Shown: positions 37,913 to 50,455, counted from the stretch's first letter. The stretch: DNA of 64,000 bases from Paramecium sonneborni (GCA_905182985.1 CAJJDN010000064.1:454883-518882); one strand, 5' to 3'. Translations and numbers: made by a program. The notes: a model not told the origin generated them from the letters alone.

Positions 37913-40336
37913 TATATATTATTGTTTTCTATTTGTTATCTCCACCAATTCTCCAGGCTAAACATCCTGAACGATAAGGAACTCTTCCACAACAATAGAC
38001 AAACTATTAATAATTATATTTATAAATACTGTCATCATGAAACAATCATAAATAGAACGTATTACGTATCTTAAAATACCAAATATAAATATGAGTATTG
38101 CAAAAAAAGGGAATATCATCAAACAAAATATACAAACCATTATTTCAACCATGCCTATCATTATATCTAATATAGCTCTAAATAATGGCATGCAAAAATG
38201 AATATAATCTAATTCATTATATTCAATTCTCTCTACTGTTTCATAATCATGGAATAGTAAACATATCATCCATCTATATTATCTTTTATATCTTATACTT
38301 TATTAATGCTACAAAACCAGCCCACATTATAGAAGTTATGAAAATAAAGAACAATATAGTTGAAAAGAAAAGAATTAACATAGGTTTTAAAATTAATGTA
38401 CAAAATATTCCAACAAATAAAAATCTAAATATATAGACTTCTATTAAATTACAAAGTCTTGTGCATCCTTTACCAAACATACCAGAATCTTCAGAATTTT
38501 CAAATTCATCTCTTGATTTATTCATACCTTTATAAACCAATTTTAAAGTTGAACAAATTGTTTAAATCAGTTCATCATCTGTAACTTCTCCAGTTTACTC
38601 ATTTATTACTTAATCATTATAAAATGGTTCTATTGAAAATAATGCTTTTAATCCATAAGGTCCCATTAATCCAAATTAATAAAATATATAATAGCTATTT
38701 GCAATTAATGTTAAATATAGTATGCATAAACTACTAAATTTCCAAAAATAATATTTAGATGTTACCTCATAAGTTATTTCCTTTACAAAGGTAAATTTAT
38801 TATCTTTTTAAACTATTGGATAAGGAGGAACTACTAAACGAACTCTTAAATTATCTTATATAATTTACATTTGAATTGTAATGTTTGGATTTTAAGATTT
38901 ATCTTTAGCTATTTTCTATATGTCTTTTACTCTATCCTTATATTTATGTTTATTTTCCATAAATTCTATATAAATATTTCTATCAGAAATATTCTTTTAG
39001 GTTAATTCTTAAATCATTTATTAATAATATTTATTTTTTAAATTCTTCTTTTTAATTTTTAAAGCAGCTTTAATGTATTTAACTCGATGACTTTTCTTAC
39101 TTAAAAAGAAGAATTCTTTTTCATATTATTCAATCACATCGTTTTCGTAAATTGCTAATTCATTCTAAACATTAAATAAATCTTATACCTTCAAAAGTTC
39201 TTAATAGTATCTTTATAATTTATAACATTCAATAATATCCAATATTTATCTAATTGCAACTTATGGTAAATCTAAATTATTTATTTGAAAAAATCTCTAT
39301 TAAGCAATATAAAGCTATTCACTTATAAGTTCCTCTATGTCTTTATTTGGATCAAAAATAATGCTGTATTTCTCCTAAAGATTTGTAAATTCATAATTAT
39401 TTTAATGATTTCTATTTAAATGTATAGCACTCAATTATGAGGCTATTTTCCAACATTCTTGTTCAAAATATTTTAATTGATTCTTAATAAAATCAACCTT
39501 CATTTTTAAAGCTTATTAATTTTCTGGTGTATAAAGAAAATATTAATATATTGAAAAATTGAAATTCTTTTTTTTTAACGCTAGTTATCTTTCTTTCTCT
39601 ACTGTAAGCTAAGCTGTTTTTTATGAAAAATCACTAATTACTTCTCTATATCCAATAAATACTGATGGAATCAATATCGTTTTCTAAATGAATAATATAT
39701 TTTACTTTAAAAATTATACAAAATCCATGAGCAATTGAAAAGTTCCATAAACTATCAAATTTTTCTTTATTATAAATAAAATCTCCTAATCCAGTTAGAC
39801 AATCTTAAACCTTTAACATATCTTTATAAAAAGAATTTCTTATGTTCTTGGTTCCTTTTATTATCCATCTTGAAATAATCCATCTATATTTTGTATTTGA
39901 ATTATTCTTAGACCAAACATCAAAAGTGCCATCTTTCCTTATTTAATTTAATTAATGATTATCGAAATCTACATAAGGAACAAAGTCATATTGATTAATT
40001 TCCTTTTTCATTTGAAGTTGATCATTATTTCTTTTTATTATTTTTTTTTTTTTAAAATAAGAGGGTGGTATATTAAAATTAAACGCTTGTTTAGATAGTA
40101 TCCAACTTTATCTAATATGGATTGTTTTTTCAACAAGTTGATTTGCAATAAATTTTAAGGGTTATTAGATATTATCATTTTATGATAATTCCTAATATCA
40201 AAAAGATAATTACTTCTTCTTGTGGATTACCTTTAAAATTAATTTCTCCTTTTGGTGGTAAAACATAAAATTTTTCATCATCTATATTGAAATTGAGATT
40301 GGTTGAGAAGTTTTCACCGATAAAATTCTTTAGCAT
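37087..40336 (-). CDS. Large multi-pass membrane protein with ASH-like N-terminus, unknown
   Basis: Start ATG 40336-40334, stop TGA 37089-37087; about 1,000 residues after removing introns of about 22, 22, 25, 27 and 35 nt. It begins MLKNFIGENFSTNLNFNIDD with EKFYVLPPKGEINFKGNP, a beta phrase like those of ASH/MSP domains in ciliary proteins (weak). Then come ~350 mostly helical residues, and at least three hydrophobic blocks: SSLCILYLTLIANSYYIFYQ; LFVGIFCTLILKPMLILFFS with ILFFIFITSIMWAGFVALI; and MVEIMVCIFCLMIFPFFAIL with IFIFGILRYVI. A charged C-terminal domain follows (LTSRELEKYILEEYQHRI, MHSFIWRRTGLQIGEYSALV). It could be a channel-like or ciliary membrane protein. I recognise no family with certainty. 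Confidence 0.72.
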
Positions 40337-40391
40337 TCAAGATGGAAATATTATTTAATGTATTTTTAATAATTCAAAAGATTTTCAACAT

Positions 40392-42838
40392 TCAATGCTT
40401 TCTTTATCTCATATTCTAAGAGTTTTTATTTCTCAGTTACATTGTTTATATGGTAACAACTTTTGCAACAGATTTTTATTTTTTTTGATTAACTTATTCT
40501 TTTTTTTATTTTTTTTCAGTAATTTTCTCTTTTTCTTTGCTCTATATTTGCTTTTTTGATATTTTTTTGTTGATTTTTATAGGACTCTTAATTTTAGTAT
40601 TTTTTCTTGTTTCTCTTGTTTAAGGTTTTGCTTTGAGGGATCTTTAAGTGCTTTTTAAATTTTTATTTTATACATTAATCTATTACTTTACGTTTTATAA
40701 TTAAATTTTACTTGCTTGTGATTTTTCTTTTTATAATACTATTTTCAATTATGATTTCTCTAAATAATTTATTGGAAAGATCTTTTTTGGACTTTTACTT
40801 TTTTCAATAACTTTCTTAGAATTTCTATTTTATTAATTATTTTTCTCCACTTTAAATGTTTTAATTTTTGCCACTTCTACTGATCGAGAACGATTTATGG
40901 TTTTAATTTACTTTTTATTTTCATTATTTTATATTTATTTAGTTAATTAAAGACTTTTACTTCTAGTTTGTGATCTTCCTATTTATAATCTACTCGATTT
41001 TTTGTTTTAATCTTATTACTTTGTTTTTGTTTTTTGTTAGTTAACTTATTTTTGATTTTAATTTCTATTCTTTATAGATTAAACAAATTTTTAATTATTT
41101 AAAGTTTATTTTTAAATTATTTATTTTTATTTTGCAAACAATTTTAATTCCTTTATTTCTTACTTTTAATTTTTTGAATTCTATCTTTTTGTTGATAATA
41201 ATGGTGCTGAAGTGTTTAATAAGTCTATGTCTCTATCTTTGTTTCTTCCTTATCTTGTAATAATTGCTGATTCATTAAGTTTTAAATTAATTTATCCTGG
41301 TGACTAATTTGATGAAATTTATTTGATCGATTTTTATTCTCTTACTGTAGATAATTAAGGTGTTTTTAATTTAGATTATAAAGGAGATGATTCTTTTAAT
41401 TATTTTTTAACTCTTTTACATATTGATAAATCTAATTTAGAATCTAAATTTTATTATTTACTTTAAATTTTAGTCTAATCAATTTTAGTACTCTTAATAT
41501 TGTCCTTTTACTTTTTAAATTCATTAATTGATATAAAAGAATTATTGAAAGATATTTCTTTACTTTTTGATTTTGATTATTTATCATCATCTTATGGTTA
41601 ATTTCTTTATTTTCTTTAGTTTTTCATTTTATCATTTTTTGTATTTGGCTATTCTTAAATTTTTTCGGATTGCTTTTTTGGAGTAGATATTGTTTTATTG
41701 TTTATTATATTACTACTTCTAGAATTATAGATATGCTTTTCTTTAATTTATGTGTTAATTTGTTATTTAATTTTTTAAGGAGTAGCAGATTTTTGTTAAT
41801 CTCCATTTTTTTATTACTTGTTAATTTAATTTATTTTTTATGCTTAAACTTTAGGTTTTACTTTTTATTTTTCAATTTATTCTTTTTCTTCTTCCATTTC
41901 TTCAATTTTATTTTCTTCTTCTTTATCTTATTATTATTATTATTATTATTATTGTTGTTATTATTTTTATTATAATTATTATTGTTATTATTGATTCTAT
42001 TAATTATCTTCTATTTAATTTTCTTAGAAAATTTCTTCAGCTGGAGTTGAATCAAAACCACTACTGGATTCATTATCTTAAAATGATTATTTAAAATATG
42101 TATCCTCAAATTTCTTAACTATTTCTTTCACTTTTCTTAATTTCTTTTTAGGGAACCATTTTGCATCTTTTCCAGTTTTACCTTTAAAACGTACCAAATA
42201 TTCTTTTTTTCCATTAGTACGCTTTATACCAATAATAATATCAATTTAATCTATTTCATCTTATTCTTCTTCTATTTTTTATACAAATTATAAATCTCGC
42301 GGTCTTTCGTTTTGTTGATTTAAATAATCTTAATAATCTGTTATATAATCTTCTATTTAAACCTAAAGTCAATATATAGAATACTTTTATAGTTTCTTCA
42401 AAATTTTATTATGCTCTTTAACCATATATTTACTTTTCCTCAACTTTTAATTCATCCCATAATTATTAAAGATTAGTTAGTCCTTTATCTACCCCTTTTT
42501 CTTAAAAAAAAAATACAGATCCATCTGCTTTCTTTTTTTTAATCAGACTAGAAATGGAATGATATTAACGGAGCAATTAATCATAAAGTTCCTCTTCCTA
42601 CTTTGATAATCGATAATATTCTAAAATCTAACTTAATCTTACCATCTTTAAGTTCTTTTTCTAAGTTTTCCCATTATTTTTTTGATAATTCAGAATTATG
42701 ATTTAGATTTTTTTCTTAACATGCTTTTTCATAATTTCCATTAAATCTTTCATAAGCACTTTATGGTTTTTTTGGAGGTTAAACACATTATGATTCTCGA
42801 AATAGCTTAAAAAGCTCTTATATATAGCCATCTTCCAT
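40392..42838 (-). CDS. HMG-box plus chromodomain nuclear protein
   Basis: Start ATG 42838-42836, stop TGA 40394-40392, two introns of 22 nt; about 800 residues. Residues ~18-90 are an HMG box (QPPKKPQSAYERFNGNYEKA, ELSKKQWENLEKELKDEYYR). A second, weaker HMG-like helix set follows (KKADGSVFFFQEKG, LTNLQQLWDELKVEEKQIYG). Next is a chromodomain near residues 205-260 (IIGIKRTNGKKEYLVRFKGK, KWFPKKKLRKVKEIVKKFE) with aromatic cage positions Y, F and W. Beyond ~residue 270 the protein is low-complexity: a polyglutamine tract, then ~500 residues rich in Lys, Gln, Ser and Asn. HMG boxes bend DNA and chromodomains read methylated histone tails, so a chromatin role in the macro- or micronucleus is likely. 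The long tail is open under the ciliate code only. Confidence 0.8.
41928..41993 (-). repeat. Trinucleotide repeat coding polyglutamine
   Basis: A run of mainly TTA/TTG/TTC-complement triplets reads on the minus strand as CAA, TAA and TAG codons, that is about 20 Gln with single Leu, Lys and Asp interruptions, inside the HMG-chromo gene. Repeats like this are prone to length change. Confidence 0.8.
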
Positions 42839-43154
42839 TTTTATAAAAAAATGAATTTTATTGGTTAATTAATATTAAATTAGAATTTTTTATTTCGATT
42901 TATTTTGGAAAATTATTTGAATAATTTTTAGTAACATTTATCTTTGTTAATTTATTGTATTAATTCTCTAGCTTAATCAAATATTTCTATCATCTTAAAA
43001 ATATCATTATAAATATTAACTATTATTTATATTAATTGTCTTCTATAAGAAAAGTTTTTGTTAATCTCAAAGCCAATTGAGCTCTATGATTATTTATATA
43101 TATTAATATTCAAAAATAATTTTTTTAATGAATGGATAATCATAAAAGAGTTGA
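42839..43154. other. Intergenic, nothing recognised
   Basis: AT-rich sequence upstream of the HMG-chromo gene, with stops in all frames. Presumably holds its promoter. Confidence 0.45.
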
Positions 43155-43913
43155 CAAAATTATTATTAATAAAAATATATTCTTATAGGAATTACTCAAT
43201 TATTCATAAATACTAATAGGATTAACATTATCATTATAGCTGCCAAATATTAGGTTTAATCTATCACACCAAAAAATAGATATCTCTTGATTTTTATTGA
43301 AGATATTACAATTTTCATCTCGAAAATTAACTATTAAAATAAATATGAACTAGTAAAAAATATATAAATTAAGTTGAATATTGGTTTTAATATTCCTTAA
43401 TATGTAGATAATTTCTTTATTTATTTTATATTGATATTGATTTATTCTTTTATTTTAAAATATCATAATTTTGACTATATCTAATAATTTTTTATTACAT
43501 CTATAACTTGTTATTTTCTTAGAGAAAATATTAATTTTTTTAAAGAATATATCAGAAGACAATTATAAAGCTTGGAAAAAGTAAAGCAATGCTTAACTAA
43601 AATTATAATATTTGATTAGGAGAATTGGAAAGCTTATTTGGTTGACTGCAAATTAAACTAATTATTTAAACGAGACTTGGATATATTTGTTGTACTAAGA
43701 AAAATAAACAATTTGGTAGATTTAAAGAGTAACAGAAGATTATTAGAATTCTAATTTATAAAAAGATCTCATAATTTAAATTAATCCCATTCCAAAAAAT
43801 AGGTTAAGCTTGCTTAAAAAATAATGATAAGTAAAAAATAATAAGAAGAAAAATAAAAAATAATATTAAAATTGATTGATTTCTTATTATTATTTGGTAT
43901 AATATAATAATGA
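43155..43913 (+). CDS. Open frame of ~250 codons, unknown, possibly decayed
   Basis: No TGA occurs in this frame from 43155 to TGA 43911-43913, much longer than expected by chance in this AT-rich sequence. The second half has a protein-like charge pattern (SLEKVKQCLTKIIIFDQENW, CKLNQLFKRDLDIFVVLRKI, SHSKKQVKLAQKIMISKKQQ). The first half is more hydrophobic (NRYLLIFIEDITIFISKI). There is no convincing start codon, and another frame from an ATG near 43132 is also open for a while, so the 5' exon may be lost or hidden behind an unrecognised intron. It could be a small gene or the end of a decayed one. It converges on the PAS/receiver gene with 25 bp between stops. Confidence 0.35.
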
Positions 43914-43938
43914 TTTCAAACTCTTAGATATATAAAAT

Positions 43939-46900
43939 TCAATTATCTTCCAATCTTTATTACAATAATCTTTCTAATAATCTCTTGTCTATTAGTTTAT
44001 TTAATGCATCATCAAAACCTTGGTTAATTTATTCTTGTTTTTCTTCTTAAGTAAAGTCACTATCAATAGCTACAATAAATTATTTAGGAACTAAATATTT
44101 TTCTTCAATTTACCTAATTTATTACAGTATCTAAAATAATTGAAAAAATAACCTCTAAACCATTTTTTTAGGTAAAATTAATTTTAACTAAAATTATATG
44201 ATAGATTTTTTTTTCTTCAAACATTTTTTCTAATCTTTTAAATCCAGCATCTATTGATCTATCATATTCAACTTTAGCTTTAAAATCAAATTTCATTTAT
44301 AATAAAGCACTTATTTATATACCAGAATCATCTAATAAAAAGATAGTAACAATAGGATGATAGAAAGCTTTTCTATTTTAAGGTTATTTTTATGGAACAG
44401 GGATGTCTTTGAATGAAGAAATCTTTTCAGGTAATTATAATTAATCAAGATCTTTGTGAATTTTATTTATTTTTTCTTATTGATCCAAATTTGAAGTTTT
44501 CAATATGGGTTTCCCAAGAACATTAGGAAGAGGATTTAAACGACTTTGAATTAATTACTCTAAATATTATAATTTTAAAGGTTTTTCTTAGACTTCGTCA
44601 AAGCCAGCTTGTAGACAAGATTATTTAAGACTTTATGATATATTGGTTTCAACACCAACAAAATATTATTTAGGTAAACTATGTTAAATTTCAAGTTATC
44701 TAATTTCTTTAATAAACTAATAATAATATAATAAAATACTTAGATTCCATTTTTTAATGGTAGATTAATTCTAACAATAATGAAATGATAAATTTTATTT
44801 TATTCAAACATTGTCTTAATTTTTTTAGTAGCATCAGTACATCTAATGCTCTAATCAAATTAATGTGTTTGTTTAACTTTTAAATCTAAGAAATCTGTTG
44901 AGTCATCTATTATTAAATAAGTTAGTTTTTCTTTATAAAACTGTTTTATATCAACAGTTTCTTATTATCTGATTTCTTCAGGTTAACTTTCAATTTCATT
45001 AATAGTAACTTATTTTTAGACTTTGAAACTAGGAGATTTTTCAGATCCTTAAGTTTAAACAGGTTAAGCAATGACTCCAAGTGAAGTTTAGGATTACTAA
45101 GATTTTTAGATTTAAATATCTTCTTATGCAGAAGGAATGAACTTTACAGAATTCTTAAGATCGTCATTATTATCTTCTGGTTTAAATTGATTAAATTAAT
45201 CACTTTATTCTAAATGTTAAACTTTGGAATCATTTTCTCTAAGATTTCTCAATAATTAAGTTCCTTAGTTTTTTTTAGTTTATTATATAGGATTAATTTA
45301 TTAAGAAGAAGTAGATGCTCCACCAAAATTCGATGAGGCCAACATTGGTATTTATTATACAGCATTTTGTCTAAATAAAGATTAATTTGGATGTTATTAT
45401 AATAATTATTATTATTATTAATGAACATTAGTTTCTCGTTATTCAGGTATAGTTGTTCTAAATTATTGCAAATTAGGTACACTAGTATTTCTTTAGTTTT
45501 ATTGTTAAACTGAAGAATCTACAAATATTTTTAAATAATTACTACTAGGAGAGGTTTCAAATGATTTCTACTTTTGTTTAGAATTTCTAAAATGAACATT
45601 GATTCTTTTTCCTTTAAAAGTCATAATTTCTGATAAAACTTATTCTAAGACTTTAGAAACAGCTTTTTCTACAGAATGCATTTATGTATTAATTCTATCT
45701 TCAATATCAAAAGTAGCAACATCAGTTTATTTCATAGTTGATGGTTTATTAATAGGTGATAAATTAGGACTTATAATTTTATTTGACTCTAATTTTTCCT
45801 CTTCACTAATTACATTAGGGCGATAAGTAAATTCAATACATTTACAAATCTAAAAAGGTTTTTATTCACTTATAGATGTTAATACTTTTACTGCCTCTTC
45901 ATTAACCCTAAGAGCAGGCTAAGGAGCTATTCTTTAAGTAGATGTTATTTAAGTTGTAGATTTGACTCTAAAAGTTTAATATCTTTCATTAATTATTGAA
46001 TAGATTTTAGATTAAGCATCAAATTTACCCATACTAATATAATGATCTAAAAAAACTGATTAATAATCATTTGTTACTCTTAAAGGAATATTTATTTAAA
46101 TCTTAATATTATCTAATCTTTCACATAGTTCTATCTTTCCTTCAATTTAATATATCTAATGTATAATATGAACAAATGATGTATAAGATAAATCCTCTTC
46201 TTATTTTTATTACATTCTTAAATCATAGTTTTTTAATCCTTCAAAGTCAAATTTTTAAAATAACATTTCTAATTCTTATATTTAATTATGATAATCAATT
46301 TAAATTGTTATTTACAAATCGTCTCCTTTTGATATTGTAAACGAAATCAAAGAAAAGTTATTCACTTCCTTTTAAATTTACCTCTCACTCTATTGAATCA
46401 ATTATTTTTAAGAAGAAAATCCTTACATCATCTACTTTTTATGATGTTCCTGATAAATGTAAGATATTAATTATGTTAAAATACCATGCATCTTTACAAT
46501 ATCTATAAAAGCCTAATCAGGAACATCATTCTCTATTCTTACACTTGGATTCGTTTTATAGATTATCTATAAACAATCAGCAAAAAATTTAAAGTAATTT
46601 TTCAAATTACAAACTATTTAATCAGACTTTTAGTAATCTATCTTACTAAGCATTGGAAATAATGCTTATAATAATTACTATTTAATTCTTTCAGGTTATT
46701 TTGATAAAATCTCAGATATTTATTATATTTTCATTATCTATAAGCTTTATGATATTTTATCCTATATTAAAGCTTAATCATCAGACTTCTCTATGAAAAC
46801 AGTTTCAACGATTATGTTCTTATTGAACACTTACTTTCTTAAATGACAAGTAATTGGTATTGGATGTCCAGAAAATGCAAATGATATTATAATTGGATCC

Positions 46901-47307
46901 GTAGATTCCAAAGTTTCCTCAAAAACCTTTTGAAATTTGACTTTGTCTCCATCTGACAGTAATAAATCGCTATACTTCTATATTGCATTCACCTAATACT
47001 ATTTTATTACTAAATCAACAGATTTTGGCAAGTATTTGTATGAAATTGAATTCTAAAATTATACTTCACCGTTTGAATTAAATAAGATAATTCCTACTGG
47101 CAATTCATATAGAAGTTTTTCAATCATTTGATTATTTTTTTTCATTCTTTCGTTATTAATCCAAATATTTTTATAAGCATAAGAGTAGGCAGTTACAATC
47201 AACAGTTAGATAATTTAATAAAATATTAAAAAAGCCATCAATACAATGATTTTGAAAGTACTAAAAATAAAATATAAAATTACTTATAATCTTTTAATAA
47301 ATACCAT
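43939..47307 (-). CDS. Membrane PAS protein with two receiver-like domains lacking the phospho-Asp
   Basis: Start ATG 47307-47305, stop TGA 43941-43939; about 1,100 residues. N-terminal hydrophobic segments (LYFIFSTFKIIVLMAFLIFY) anchor it. A PAS-like region follows (MIEKLLYELPVGIILFNSNG). A ~300-residue middle occupies the place of a histidine kinase but shows no clear H, N or G boxes. A Gln/Ser-rich linker comes next. Two receiver-like domains end the protein. The first has YLIIDDS, then HFIIVRINLPLKNG, and QEKPLK; the second has IFLLDDSG, then HIILVKINLPKKM, and LNKLID. In receivers the residue before I-N-L/M-P is the phosphorylated Asp; here it is Arg (codon 44770-44772) and Lys (44183-44185). 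The acidic pair and the distal Lys remain. A 23-nt intron splits the first receiver. Probably a signalling scaffold derived from a hybrid histidine kinase. Confidence 0.72.
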
Positions 47308-47991
47308 CTAAAGATAGTTATTGATGAAATTTTTAAGATATTCTAAAATATCATGTTATATTGATCATATTAAAATATCATTGATTTTGAAGTTTATATA
47401 CCTATTTGTAAAACAAGTCTTATTATAAATTCATTATCATTTTCTCTACTAAAGTTTAATATAGAAATCAAAATTAACACATCTAAAAGATGATTTAACA
47501 AATTTTAAACTTTACGAAGTTTCTATTTCAAGGTTAATAACAAATGTATTATCACTAAAATAAGACAAAAAGTTAGTAATTTGTTTTCATTACTTTTTTA
47601 TGTGAATCTAATAATTATTATCGATAAGGCATTATTAAAGTCATAAAAATAGTCCTTAATTTTGTTGTGCTTCAAAAGATATTTATTAAAAAACTGAGCT
47701 ATCTTTTAGTCTATAAATTAACACCACTTATTAAGTTTGTATTATTCATCTCCAAAATTATTATACATTAAATATTTATATTTATATATATATATATATC
47801 AGATAAAATTGAATTCTTCTTAATAAATTTAAGCTTCTTACATCTACTAAAAATAACCTTATATTTTAAATTAATTTAGTATAAAAATCCAACCAAAATT
47901 AATTTGCCTATAGAAATGTAAATTATATATATTTATTTAGATTTTTATTCTGATTGTTTTTTTTAATTAATAAATCTAATTATAAATAGTT
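47308..47991. other. Intergenic, nothing recognised
   Basis: AT-rich; includes a (TA)n stretch near 47790-47800. No sustained frame. Holds the promoter of the PAS/receiver gene. Confidence 0.45.
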
Positions 47992-48398
47992 ATGTTTACA
48001 GAATAAGCATACGATGCTTCTTTAAAAATAAACTAATTATAAATTGATTTTAAACAAGAAAAAAAAGTGAAATAAAATAGGAAATCAACTGGCCTTATTG
48101 ATGCAGTCATAAATTCAATTTTCAAATAGTAAAATCAATGTATTGTTGTAAGTTTTATGTTAGAAAACAAAAAAAATTATGAAAGCTTTGATAGCTTGCA
48201 TGAAAAATAAATGAGAGATAAGATGAAAATTTATTTAAGATTTATGATAAAGTTCTTAATATTAAAATTATTCATAAAACTTAAGTACATAAATCTAAAA
48301 ATAATATGGAATCAGGCTAGGCTTTTTTGATATATTTTTAGAGATTTTTAATTAATTATTATAAATTTGGTTATGATAGATTTATGGTTATTATTTGA
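47992..48398 (+). pseudogene. Short frameshifted coding relic, unknown
   Basis: An ATG at 47992 opens a frame (MFTEQAYDASLKINQLQIDF, STGLIDAVINSIF, NKKNYESFDSLHEKQMRD) to TGA 48328-48330. After about codon 75 the translation loses its charge pattern, while another frame picks up a protein-like reading (DENLFKIYDKVLNIKIIHKT, MESGQAFLIYFQRFLINYY) ending TGA 48396-48398. No GT...AG intron of usual size connects them, so a frameshift is more likely. The parent family is unknown. Confidence 0.35.
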
Positions 48399-48917
48399 TA
48401 CCTCTTTCATTTTTTGAAGTATATCTCTATCTTAATTGAGTCTACATTCTTTATTATTAATTATTTATTTCATTATAAATAAGTTGAATTAGAATTATCA
48501 AAATATACTTTTTATAACTTCAAATGATTTGATTCATCCTATCGAATATTTGTAATTAATTATTGAAATTAGTTTTTCTCATCTGGCTCAATTTTTTACC
48601 TAATATTATTTGTATTTAAAATATTCGTACTTTCTATTATTGCAACGATTCATAATACTCAAATCCCTTCTATTGAGCATCCAAAATTAATTTACCATAG
48701 ACTCAATGAGTAAAATTGCTATACTTCAAAATTTATTCAGCAAAGCCTTAGTATAAATCTTTTTCTGAAAGTAGAAGAATCAGAAAAGTAAATAAGATTT
48801 ATTTAGACTGATTTGCTGATTAAACGAGATATTTTTGTAAATATAATTAATTTAATTAAAATATAAAGAGGAGAAAGGAAAATTAAATAGCATCTAATAA
48901 ATATACTAATATAGTAT
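48399..48917. other. Intergenic, nothing recognised
   Basis: AT-rich with stops in all frames between the short relic and the end of the next minus-strand gene. Confidence 0.45.
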
Positions 48918-50109
48918 TCAATGTCGATAACAAATATTTTAGTATTGAATATTTTCATATTTGAAAAAATCTGCTGCTAACTAATACTTCAATAAATATA
49001 TACTTTGATTAGTTTTGAATTTTTTATAACACTCTAACTGAACTCTTCAAAATTCATAATCTTAAAATCATTTTTTTGAAAATGTAATCTTAGCTCCACT
49101 ATAAGTTAATAATTAAATTTCTCATATGGTATATTTCGTGCATCGACTACATTATTTGATTCAATCATTGTGAATAATTTAGCTACAGTTCTTTCATCTG
49201 AATCTTTTGTTACTTGATATAATTAATTATCTTCTTGGGCTGAAGTATAAGGACTATCGTTTTTAAACTAACTCTCTTCAGAAAATGATACATTTGGAGA
49301 ATCTTATGTTTTTGGTAACTAAGTAACACTCTCTTCATTTTCCAAAATAGAAATTTTAACCTCTTTTTTAGGAACCAAGAACTCAAATGATTTATTTTAA
49401 TACAATTAATTGAGTCTGGGACTTTTTAATTACACTTGTTTTTACTAATTAGTCTAAATATAAAATTAATTTTAATTCTATTGAGGACTCTTACTTTTAT
49501 TAGCAGAGTAATTATTATTAATTTTAGGTTTAAATGTGAGATTTGGATCTTTTTGCTTTTATTATTATTCGTGTTCTCTTTTCTACTATTTGAAGTTATT
49601 CATTTATTTAGCTTATTAATATAATCTCTCATGAATATTCATATCTTCTGTTTAAAACCTTTTATTTCTAGATATATTTCTCTCAGATTTTAAATTATTT
49701 TGTAAATTCTTTTCGGGAGTACATCGTTTAGTTTGCTAATTTCGTGTTGGTGTTGATTGCTAATTTTCTTTATTCTACTGCTATTTTTTAACAGTTTCCC
49801 ATTAAGAAAGAGGTTATTTATCTCTATCTTGTTTCTATAATTAAAGGATGTATTTACTTTCATTTAATCGTACATTAACATTTGTTAAATAATATTTTAT
49901 TTGAGTGGTTCAACATAAGCCATGCTTAAGTAATTGTCTGTAACAAAATTAGATGCTAATATTTCAGGATTAGAATCTTCATAAATATTGATTTGACTAT
50001 ATTTATTTTCATCCAATTCAATAGTCAAAGTTATTAAAGGTTCGCAGTGTATTTTTGTTTCAGATGTCTATTTTTATATATATTTCTTCATAAAAGTGAA
50101 TTAGCTCAT
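48918..50109 (-). CDS. Ciliate protein with FxPKIN motif, unknown
   Basis: Start ATG 50109-50107, stop TGA 48920-48918 after two introns of 23 nt; about 380 residues. The N-terminus has a beta-like part (LITLTIELDENKYSQINIYE) followed by DSNPEILASNFVTDNYLSMA, a phrase common in large ciliate protein families. Then comes a Gln/Lys-rich region with NIHERLYQQAKQMNN and DPNLTFKPKINNNYS, the pattern RLYxxA...FxPKIN seen in many axoneme-associated ciliate proteins. The C-terminal 100 residues (ERTVAKLFTMIESNN, NFEEFSQSVIK) look like a single degenerate EF-hand-type helix pair. Function unknown, cytoskeletal role guessed. Confidence 0.68.
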
Positions 50110-50455
50110 TAACGAATATTTTTTATTTACTAAAAATTATTATGTGATGCTCCAAATTAATTACTAATAATCTACAAAATCCTAAAATTAATAACTTTAT
50201 CAATTTGGAACAATTCATGTGGAAGAAATTCAGAATTACTTACTCACCATTAGTACTTAGATTTTGATATAATAAATTTAATAATCTAAATGAAAGTGAG
50301 TATTTCATTTTAAAAATAAGTAATATCGATTAGTTTGTCATTTGATATAATAATAGGTGTTATCTTAATAATTAATATTGAAAAAAATATCTATTGAATA
50401 TTTTTATTAATTATATATTTATATAAGCATTTAAGCATCCTCATTTAATTGGAAA

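Noticed and set aside
38286..38540. Separate small membrane protein
   Set aside because: Part of the large membrane-protein gene 37087-40336; it looks separate only if TAA/TAG are taken as stops.
41670..41975. Leu/Phe-rich membrane protein on the plus strand
   Set aside because: Shadow of the Gln/Lys-rich tail and polyglutamine tract of the HMG-chromo gene on the other strand.
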